Of a DNA stretch of 64,000 bases, positions 37,026 to 44,371 are shown piece by piece; position 1 is the stretch's first letter, and each line of letters begins with the position of its first letter. Source of the stretch: Streptomyces canus (GTDB lineage Bacteria; Actinomycetota; Actinomycetes; Streptomycetales; Streptomycetaceae). Position numbers and translations under genes: made by a program. The stretch lies in assembly GCF_041435015.1 (NCBI RefSeq), contig NZ_CP107989.1, forward strand, positions 5,084,001-5,148,000, written 5' to 3'. The notes below the pieces were generated by a model. That model was given only the letters and a program-made list of their open reading frames with translations. It had not been told where the DNA came from and searched no databases.

Positions 37026-38519
37026 TCAGTTCCAGGCCTGTCGTTCCCGGCTGCGGGGGTCGTCGATCTGGGTCCACTCGGCGTCGATGTGCATCGTGGC
37101 CCTGCGCTCGGTGTCGTAGGGGTCCCAGCCGGGGTCGCCGGTGGCGGCGAACCGGATCCAGGTCTCGTGCATGCGGTGCGCAAGATCCGCGGGGGGCTTG
37201 TCGGGGCCGAGCAGGGCGCTGGGGCCGTTCAGTTCGGGCCGGTCCGCGAGGTCGAAGACGAAGGGCAGCTCGACCGCGTGGGTGGCGCCGAGCTCTCCGT
37301 CCAGGGCCTGGGAGCGCCACGCGAACTCGTACGCGTAGGTGGCGGACTCCGGATGGGCGGCATGGGCGCCGGCCAGAGCGCGGCTGCCCGCGCCGAACAG
37401 GGCGTCGGCCATGATGGCGGACCGCAGTTCCGCGTAGGAGGCCTCGGGGCGGGACTTACGGTAGGTCTCGACGAGCCGCGCCGGATCCGGGTGGGAGCGC
37501 GCCGCGGCCTCGTCGACGTCGGCTGCGGTCGAGGTGGCGTACTTGCCCACCGGGACCAGGTAGAGGTTGCCCTCCTCGGTGTTGGTGCCGACGAGCAGGT
37601 CGACGTCGGCGGCGAGGCCGGCGGCGACGGATGCGGCGGGCTGAGTGTCGAGGACGAGGCTGAAGGGGCTGAGTCCGATCAGCGGGTCGCCGTGGGTCTC
37701 GGTCTGCAGGTCGATGCCCGCGAGCTGGGAGGCGGCCTCGACCAGGCGCTCGTCGGAGATGTCCGCGAAGGCGTCGACGTGGGGTTCGATGCTCAGGGCC
37801 GCGGCGGCCGCGGCGGTGACGCGGGCGGCCTGCTCAGTGCTGAACGCGCCCAGGCCGCTGCCGCTCTGCACGATCGCCCTGCGGAACAGACCCGTGGCCT
37901 CCGCGGTGGCGAGGACGCCGCCGACGACGGTGGCCCCGGCCGACTGGCCGAAGAGCGTGACGTTGTCCGGGTCACCGCCGAACCCGGCGATGTTCTCCCG
38001 CACCCAGCGCAGCGCGGCGACGACGTCGAGCAGACCGCGGTTGGCGGGGGCCCCGGGCAGGTCCAGGAACCCGGCAATGCCGAGCCGGTAGTTGAGCGTG
38101 ACGAGGACGACGCCGTCGCGGGCGAAGGCGGAACCGTCGTACATCGCGGACCGCGTCGATCCGGCGACGAATCCGCCGCCGTGCACGAACACCATGACCG
38201 GCAGGTCGCTCTGCGCGACGGCGGGCGTCCACACGTTGACGGTGAGGTAGTCCTCGCCCCGGCTCCAGCCGGTGCCGAAGTAGGGGGCCATGTCGATGCT
38301 GCCGAGCTTGCGCTCGGACTGCGGCGCGTTGGGTCCGGGGACCGTGGCGTCCCGTACGCCGTCCCACGGCTCATGCGGCTCGGGCGGCGCGAAGCGGCCG
38401 GCGCCCAGGGGCGGGGCGGCATACGGGATGTTCAGGAAGGCAGCGGTGCCGTCCTCCTGGCGCAGACCGCGCACGGCTCCCTGCGCGGTGGTCACGACGG
38501 GTTCGGGGTGGGGGTTCAT
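37026..38519 (-). CDS. Type B carboxylesterase
   Basis: A 497-residue alpha/beta hydrolase of the carboxylesterase B/para-nitrobenzyl esterase family. The oxyanion loop VFVHGGGFVAGS is near residue 112, the nucleophile elbow TLFGQSAGATVVGG near 195, and the acid in GTNTEEGNLYL near 318. The catalytic His lies in ATHAVELPFVF near 415. There is no signal peptide, so it is cytoplasmic. It sits 22 bp after the MBL-fold gene and is probably co-transcribed with it and with ridA. Confidence 0.92.
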   Translation of the reverse strand: MNPHPEPVVTTAQGAVRGLRQEDGTAAFLNIPYAAPPLGAGRFAPPEPHEPWDGVRDATVPGPNAPQSERKLGSIDMAPYFGTGWSRGEDYLTVNVWTPAVAQSDLPVMVFVHGGGFVAGSTRSAMYDGSAFARDGVVLVTLNYRLGIAGFLDLPGAPANRGLLDVVAALRWVRENIAGFGGDPDNVTLFGQSAGATVVGGVLATAEATGLFRRAIVQSGSGLGAFSTEQAARVTAAAAAALSIEPHVDAFADISDERLVEAASQLAGIDLQTETHGDPLIGLSPFSLVLDTQPAASVAAGLAADVDLLVGTNTEEGNLYLVPVGKYATSTAADVDEAAARSHPDPARLVETYRKSRPEASYAELRSAIMADALFGAGSRALAGAHAAHPESATYAYEFAWRSQALDGELGATHAVELPFVFDLADRPELNGPSALLGPDKPPADLAHRMHETWIRFAATGDPGWDPYDTERRATMHIDAEWTQIDDPRSRERQAWN

Positions 38520-38541
38520 CTCTGGTGCCTTTCCGCGGGCT

Positions 38542-39456
38542 TCAGCCCTGCTCGGTGTACGGGGTGAAGGGCGCCCAGCCCTTGATGGCGAAGGAGCTTC
38601 CCTCGCGTACGACTTCGGTGGCGCCGTGCCCGCCCAGGTGCGCGGGGATCACGAGCGCGTTGTTGTCGGCGGCCCAGCCCAGCACCTTGCGGCGGGTGGC
38701 GCGGGCGCCGGCGGGGTCCTCGCAGAAGCAGCTGTTGGCGTCCGGCTCCAGGATCTGCACCGGGCTGTGCAGCATGTCGCCGACGAACACCGCGCGGTCC
38801 GCGCCGGAGGTGAGAGTCAGCACGGAGGAGCCGGGCGTGTGGCCGGGAGCCGTGTCCAGGCGCAGGTTCGCGTCGATCTGGTGGCTGTTCTCCCACAGCT
38901 GCGTCAGGCCGGCCTGGTGCACCGGGGCCACGCTGTCCTCGAAGACGTTCTGGTTGCCGCGGCCGAGCAGTGGCTGGTGGCCGTTCTCGGGGTTCCAGAA
39001 GTCGAAGTCGTCCTTCGGCATCAGGTAGGTGGCGTTGGGGAAGGTGGGCACCCAGCTCCGGCCGTCCAGGTAGGTGTTCCAGCCGACGTGATCGATGTGG
39101 AGATGCGTGTTGATCACGATGTCCACGTCCTCCGGTTGGACACCGGCCCGGGCGAGGTTGGCCAGGAAGTCCGTTTCGCGGTGGCTCCAGACCGGGGCGT
39201 AGGGACGCTCCTTGTGGTTGCCCACGCCGGTGTCGACCAGGATCGTCCTGCCCTCGCTGCGCAGCAGCCAGGTCTGGATCGCGGAATTGACGATGTTGGT
39301 CTCGGAATCCACGAAATGCGGGGTCAGCCAGTCGGTACCGCCCTCCCAGACTTCCTTCGAGCTTTCCGGGAAGAAGGTGTCGGGCGTCATTTCGACGGGA
39401 CCGTAATATTCCCATACCCGGGTGATGGATACATTGCCGAGGGTGATCTGCTCCAT
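38542..39456 (-). CDS. Metallo-beta-lactamase-fold hydrolase
   Basis: A 304-residue MBL-fold enzyme with the dinuclear zinc motif THLHIDHVGW near residue 107, a second His in APGHTPGSS near 199, the bridging Asp in AVFVGDMLHSPVQ near 225, and a final His in PAHLGGHG near 274. The layout resembles lactonases, aryl hydrolases and AttM-like enzymes more than true beta-lactamases. The ATG at 39456 is preceded by AAGGAAAT. It is first in an operon with the carboxylesterase, RidA and an unknown protein. A 20-bp element shared with the FUSC and LAL regulator control regions lies 59-78 bp upstream. Confidence 0.9.
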   Translation of the reverse strand: MEQITLGNVSITRVWEYYGPVEMTPDTFFPESSKEVWEGGTDWLTPHFVDSETNIVNSAIQTWLLRSEGRTILVDTGVGNHKERPYAPVWSHRETDFLANLARAGVQPEDVDIVINTHLHIDHVGWNTYLDGRSWVPTFPNATYLMPKDDFDFWNPENGHQPLLGRGNQNVFEDSVAPVHQAGLTQLWENSHQIDANLRLDTAPGHTPGSSVLTLTSGADRAVFVGDMLHSPVQILEPDANSCFCEDPAGARATRRKVLGWAADNNALVIPAHLGGHGATEVVREGSSFAIKGWAPFTPYTEQG

Positions 39457-39514
39457 GGGATTTCCTTGGAATTCGGGGGATTTACTCAACCGTACGAGCG
39501 ACCCCGGTGGGCTC

Positions 39515-39534
39515 GGTATCCGTCACGTGACTGC
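39515..39534. promoter_or_regulatory. Shared 20-bp element, copy A (MBL operon)
   Basis: GGTATCCGTCACGTGACTGC contains the 10-bp palindrome GTCACGTGAC. It differs from copy C at one position and from copy B at two. It is 59 bp upstream of the MBL-fold start codon, a normal position for an activator site or operator. Confidence 0.75.
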
Positions 39535-39762
39535 ACCTGTGTGTACAGCTCTGAGGACGGTCTTTATCGGGCCGCTTGCCGGTCGTGTCCTGCGCGGTGG
39601 CCACCCCGGTTTTCACGTCGGCGGCTTCGACGACCTGCCGATCAGCGAAAAGCAAGGATGTCCGGCTGCCCGGTAGTGCGTTCTGCCGGGGTGCCGGCTG
39701 GCGGTCACCGGGCCTCCTCACCGCTGTCACCTTGCCTTTGGGCGACGAGGCCGAGCGGATGT
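39535..39762. other. Region between the MBL operon and the broken two-component system
   Basis: I see no intact gene here. The MBL promoter probably lies at its left end; the missing first 45 or so codons of the response regulator should have been at its right end. Confidence 0.5.
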
Positions 39763-40303
39763 GCACATTCACCGACCACGACGTGCTGATCCTCGACCGG
39801 GACCTGCCGGTGATGACGGGCGACGAGGTGTGCAGCAGACTCGACGAGCGGACGGACCCGCCACGCATTCTCTTGCTGACGGCGGCCGGGGACATCAGGG
39901 ACAAGGTCTACGGCCTGGAACAGCTCGGCACCGACGACTACCTGGCCAAACCCTTCGACTTCGCCGAACTCATCGCCCGGGGCAGCGCGTTGAGCCGCCG
40001 CGCCCCGAAACCGCCACCGGTCGTCGTGCAGTTGGGCGGCATCGTCCTGGGCCGTGCCAGGCACGAGGTCAGGGTTGACGGCACGAAGACAGAACTCACC
40101 CCCGAGGAGTTCGCCGTACTGGAGATGCTGATGAAGGCACGACGCGGTGACGCACCGGGAGCTCGTACGCGCCGTCCGGGACGAGAATCTCAACTCCCCG
40201 CACCAGCGCGGTCCGTGCCACCGTCAGCCGACTGCGCGCCAAGCTCGGCAACCCGGACGCCATCACCACGGACACCGGTGAGGGTTACCGCCTGTGCGGC
40301 TGA
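39763..40303 (+). pseudogene. Decayed OmpR-family response regulator
   Basis: The remains of a response regulator lacking its N-terminus, including the first strand and acidic pocket. Recognisable pieces are DHDVLILDRDLPVMTGDEVC (phospho-acceptor Asp), RILLLTAAGDIRDKVYGLEQ, the DDYLAKPF segment with the conserved Lys, and the winged-helix start ELTPEEFAVLEMLMKA. After about 40135 the frame breaks. The expected THRELVRAVRDENLNSP is in a second frame and VRATVSRLRAKLGNPDAITT in a third, so at least two frameshifts are present. The last codons overlap the kinase start. Confidence 0.85.
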
Positions 40304-41415
40304 GCCGACTGCGCCAGATGACCTTCCGGTCCCGCCTGGCCTCGGCCTTCACCGGACTGTTCCTGGTCGCCGGCGTGGCACTGCTCGCCTTCGTCGTGGT
40401 CCTGGCCCGGTACGGGACGGCGCAGCAGGTCCGGAGCTTAGAAATGGTCGCATCCGTCTGCGACCGGGCGGCCACGGAAGACGTGTGCCCCCGCGTTCCG
40501 ATGGCCCTACGTCTGTCACGTCTACGAGTTCGTCCCTGCTGCGACTGCCGGCCGACGCCAGCGGCCTCCGGCTGACCGACCGCACCGTGCGCGTGGTGCG
40601 GGACACGGTTCTCCAGCAGTTGCCGCTCTGGTCCGGGATCGGGTTGGCACTGATCCGCCCTGCTCACCGGATTCATGGGCTGGTGGCTCGCCGGCCGGGC
40701 ACTCGCACCGGTCCCCGCCATGCCGGACATCGCCCGCCGGATCAGCGAACAGCACCTGCGCGAACGCCTCGCGCTCACCGGCTCGACGACGAACTGCACG
40801 GGCTCGCCAGCACCTTCGACAGCATGCTCGACCGGCTGGAGAAGTCCTTCGAGAGCCGGCGTCGCTTCGTCGCCAACGCCTCACACGAGCTGCGCACCCC
40901 GCTGGCCGTGCAGCGCACCAGCCTGGGAGTGGGGCTCGCCGACCCGCTCCCGGAAGGTCTGGCGGACATACGCGAGGACCTGCTCGCCATGAACCGCGAC
41001 GCGGAGAAACTGATCGCCCCGCTGCTGCTGCTCGCCCGCAGCGGCCTCGGCCTCGGCCTCGACGAGGAGGAGACCGAAGAGAGCGATCTCAGGGACGCCG
41101 CACATCAGGCGGTCGGGAAACGACAACGCCGTGCGGTACAACCGGCCCGGCGGAACGGTGTGGGTCCGGCTCACCGGCCGGACGCTCACCATCACCAACA
41201 CGGGGACACCCGTGGACCCGGACCGGGCGGACGGTCTCTTCGAACCGTTCCGGCGCCTCGGCCAGGACCGCACCAGCACCTCCGGCCACGGTCTGGGCCT
41301 GTCCATCGTCGCATCGATCGCACAGGCGCACCGGGCACGCGTCACCGCCCGCCCGAGACAGGGCGGCGGACTCACCGTCTCGGTCACGTTCACCGGCACC
41401 CGACCACCACGTGGT
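40294..41415 (+). pseudogene. Decayed sensor histidine kinase
   Basis: The remains of a membrane sensor kinase. A GTG start at 40294 leads into MTFRSRLASAFTGLFLVAGV and the first membrane helix, then the frame breaks near 40575. HAMP/HisKA pieces resume in another frame with GLASTFDSMLDRLEKSFESR and VANASHELRTPLA (phospho-acceptor His). A gap near 41100 deletes the middle of the ATPase domain. The end survives in a third frame with RYNRPGGTVWVRL, GLFEPFRRLGQDRTSTSGHG and GLGLSIV. It was once paired with the adjacent response regulator. Confidence 0.87.
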
Positions 41416-43674
41416 CTATCCGGCTCGGGCGCGTTCGCACCGGTCGGTGAGGACGGCGCAGCTCACTGCGGCAGCCTGGGCCGGGCCGTGCGGCAACGGG
41501 ATGTCCACTCTCTCGGAGGGGACCACGGTGGTGCCGTCGGGGTCCGAGGCGAGTGGGTCCAAGGCTCGTACGAGCGCGGTCAGGGTCGCGTCGAGGCGAT
41601 CGATGTGCAGCAGCAGGCGGTGCTCCGGCGACGGCCAGTTGCGGCGCACGCGTTGCTCCTCCGAAAGCCGGGACAGCGCCCTGACAGCCGTGGGGCGTGC
41701 CATGTGGGAGGCGGCGCCCGGTCCATGACCGGCAACGCGGATCAGGTGGGTCACGGTCTCGTGCGCGCGTTCGGCCGCGGCGGTGAGGCTGGTGGCGCAC
41801 TCCGGGACGTGGCCCGCCGGCAGACGTTCGGCCGTGGTGGCCAGGCTCCGTGCGTGGTACGCGCCGGCTTCAAGAAGTTCCAGCAGGTGGCGGACGTGGT
41901 GACGGCGGCGGCGCTGCGGAGTGAGTGGATGGGTGAGGGGCAGGCAGGCCTTGCGGAAGGATTCCAGTGCCTGGTCGAGGTCGTGTGCCGCGCGGACCCG
42001 GCTCGTCGGGGCTTCCGTGTTCGTGCTTCCTGCCCCGACGGTCCGAAGGAGGCGGTCGAGGACGCGCAGGAAGCCGACCAGTTCCTCGTCACTGGCCCGG
42101 CGGACCGTGGTGGGAAGCACGAGGACGGCCGCAAGGATCCCGCAGGACACTCCCAGCGCGGTCTCCTGGACACGCAGGAGCAGCACGTGCGTCGAGAAGG
42201 TGTCCATCAGCGCGAGCAGCATGCCGAGCGTGCCGGTGATGAAGAACGTCACGGCCCAGTAGGCGTGCGACGGGGTGTAGAACATCCCGAACATGCACAG
42301 GAGGAGCAGGACCAGGAGGACGGGGCCGTCTCCGCCGACCAGGGCGGTAAGGCCGTAGCCGAACACCACGCCGAGGACCGTGCCCGCCAGCCGCCGGAGG
42401 CTCTGCAGCAGTACCTCGCCGGTGCTCTCGTTCTTGATGAACACGACCCATGCGGCCGCGACGGCCCAGTACCACAGGTGCGGCGACAGGAGATGGCCGC
42501 CCGCGATGGCGAGGGCCGAGGCGGCCGTCACCTGAAACGCCTGGCGGGTGGCTCGCCGCTTCAGGCTTTCGGTGTCCGTGTCCCTGTGCGGCAGCGCCCC
42601 GAAGGTGGGCGAGGCGTGCTTGCGTGGAGGTGTCCGGCGTCCTGACGGGCGGTCGCGTGGGCCGAGAACCCGCAGGGCTTCGGCGAGTTCGTCGACCGCG
42701 GGGAAGCAGTCCAGCACGAGTGCGGAGCCGGTCGGCCGGTTCGCCGGGCCGCCTTCGTACCCCTCTGCGCACCGCTCGGCTGCGCAAGCAGTTCCCACGG
42801 TGGGCTGGTGCCGGAGAGCCCGGATCCGCTGGGCGAGCCGCTGTCGCGCCGTCCGTTCCGCCAGATCGTTGCGTGCCGCCGGCGTGCGCATCGCACGGAC
42901 CGCCAGTACGGCCAGGCGCTGCGCGGCCACCTCCACCCGGCTGAGGTGCCGCAGCAGGGCCTCGGTGTCGTCGCCGGCGGCGCGCTCGTCGAGAAAGTCC
43001 TCGATCAGCAGCACAGACGCGTGCAGTGTGTCGAGGCGGTCCTGCAACGATCGGCTCCGGGTGTCGATGTCCTGCCCGGTGGCGACCATCGCGGCCGTGT
43101 CCCGCAGGACGTCGTGCAGACGCACGTCGAATGCGTGCCGCAGCCGCCTCAGGGCTTCGGACGCCGTGATGGGGCCGACGCAGTACCAGACGGCCGTGAC
43201 GGCCGCGAACGCCACGAGTACCGATGCCCCGAGCTGCGGAAGGCGGTCTGCCCGGGCCTGGGTGAACTGAGACAGCAGGAAGGCCATGAAACCGAAGATC
43301 CCCAGGCCCAGCCCGCGCGGGCCGAACCGGCGGGCCTGAACGGCGAGGTGGATCACCACCAGGAAGATCAGCTCGGCTGCTGTCGGGTACGGCGTCAGCG
43401 CGGCTCCGGCGGACAGAGACGCGAGGGAGAGCGGAGCGCCGAGTCCGAGGGTGATGAGCTGGTTGCGCGGGTGCAGGTCGCTGATGGCCAGTGAAGTCGT
43501 CATCGCGGTGAAGCCGCCGACCACCAGCGCCGTCTCTGGCGCTCGCAGCGCTGTCAGCACGGCAAGGGTCGCTGCGGTGCCGAGTACGGCGCGCATCGCG
43601 GAGGTCAGACGCATGAGCCCGGGGTCGAAGGCGGCGAAGCGGTCCCACGGCGATGTCGTTGTCCTTGCCACCAT
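41416..43674 (-). CDS. FUSC-family membrane transporter (fusaric acid/aromatic acid exporter type)
   Basis: A 752-residue integral membrane protein. Two blocks of about five to six helices (residues about 25-165 and 385-530) are separated by a long cytoplasmic helical region (about 170-375), and a cytoplasmic C-terminal domain follows. This is the YccS/FUSC layout used for export of aromatic acids and related toxic metabolites. The second block begins with QAFQVTAASALAIAGGHLLS. The ATG at 43674 has AAAGGA and GGAG upstream. Copy B of the shared 20-bp element lies 106 bp upstream. It ends next to the decayed kinase. Confidence 0.85.
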   Translation of the reverse strand: MVARTTTSPWDRFAAFDPGLMRLTSAMRAVLGTAATLAVLTALRAPETALVVGGFTAMTTSLAISDLHPRNQLITLGLGAPLSLASLSAGAALTPYPTAAELIFLVVIHLAVQARRFGPRGLGLGIFGFMAFLLSQFTQARADRLPQLGASVLVAFAAVTAVWYCVGPITASEALRRLRHAFDVRLHDVLRDTAAMVATGQDIDTRSRSLQDRLDTLHASVLLIEDFLDERAAGDDTEALLRHLSRVEVAAQRLAVLAVRAMRTPAARNDLAERTARQRLAQRIRALRHQPTVGTACAAERCAEGYEGGPANRPTGSALVLDCFPAVDELAEALRVLGPRDRPSGRRTPPRKHASPTFGALPHRDTDTESLKRRATRQAFQVTAASALAIAGGHLLSPHLWYWAVAAAWVVFIKNESTGEVLLQSLRRLAGTVLGVVFGYGLTALVGGDGPVLLVLLLLCMFGMFYTPSHAYWAVTFFITGTLGMLLALMDTFSTHVLLLRVQETALGVSCGILAAVLVLPTTVRRASDEELVGFLRVLDRLLRTVGAGSTNTEAPTSRVRAAHDLDQALESFRKACLPLTHPLTPQRRRRHHVRHLLELLEAGAYHARSLATTAERLPAGHVPECATSLTAAAERAHETVTHLIRVAGHGPGAASHMARPTAVRALSRLSEEQRVRRNWPSPEHRLLLHIDRLDATLTALVRALDPLASDPDGTTVVPSERVDIPLPHGPAQAAAVSCAVLTDRCERARAG

Positions 43675-43779
43675 GGGGATCTCCGGAGGTCCTTTCGCGT
43701 GTGCACGGCCGTGCGGGAGCCTTCGGGTTCTGACCGGCCACCGCCCGCGTCACCAGTCTCGGCATGCGGGGTTGCGTCC

Positions 43780-43799
43780 GGTATGCGTCAGGTGACTGC
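43780..43799. promoter_or_regulatory. Shared 20-bp element, copy B (FUSC)
   Basis: GGTATGCGTCAGGTGACTGC, 106 bp upstream of the FUSC start. It has one change from copy C, in the palindrome core (GTCAGGTGAC). Confidence 0.75.
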
Positions 43800-44067
43800 T
43801 TCCGGTGGTTCTGCAGCACGGGGGCGTCCATTGCCGGCGTCGGCGACCGCGCAGCGCTTACAGGCCTGCACTCGTCGACGATGGCTTACGGGTTCAAGGG
43901 GCTACGCAGTGCACGGACTTGGGACGGACAGCCGCCAGGCGCCAACCATGACAACACCTTGCGGTCGAGATGTACGGCTTCCGCGACGCACGATCGTGCC
44001 TGCCCGCCGACCCGGAAAGGCGCGACCGCGTTCGCTTCACGATTCTGTGGCCGGACGAACAGCCGGG

Positions 44068-44087
44068 GGTATGCGTCACGTGACTGC
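44068..44087. promoter_or_regulatory. Shared 20-bp element, copy C (LAL regulator)
   Basis: GGTATGCGTCACGTGACTGC, 285 bp upstream of the regulator GTG. It has the perfect GTCACGTGAC core and is the closest to a consensus of the three. Confidence 0.75.
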
Positions 44088-44371
44088 ATCGGTGCTGGTC
44101 GGCCACCGGATGGGACGTTTGCGCCTGCCGGCCGGTTGTCCCGCCGGGGCGATCCCGAGGCCGACGGCGCGGAGACGCACGGCTCGAGGCGGGCGGAGGT
44201 CTGCAATTGCCTCGCCACGATGTCCGCGCGGCGCGCGACTCCGCGGGCGAAACCGGGCCTCCGAGAGAACTCCGTGGATGCCATGGCCGGAATACCCGGA
44301 CTTGCTCCCGCAGGCGCTGCCGCGGTTCTGCCACGCTACTATCTGGGGTATCTCAATTCCCTGGAGCATCC

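Larger units (their letters stand above)
43675..44371. other. Long control region between FUSC and the LAL regulator gene
   Basis: This 697-bp divergent region has no convincing gene on either strand. It holds copies B and C of the shared 20-bp element, 268 bp apart, and the promoters of both flanking genes. TACTAT at about 44337 is a possible -10 box for the regulator gene. Confidence 0.6.

Noticed and set aside
43886..44284. Possible 132-residue gene in the FUSC-LAL control region
   Set aside because: No ribosome-binding site and no recognisable motif; composition is that of non-coding DNA, and copy C of the shared element lies inside it.
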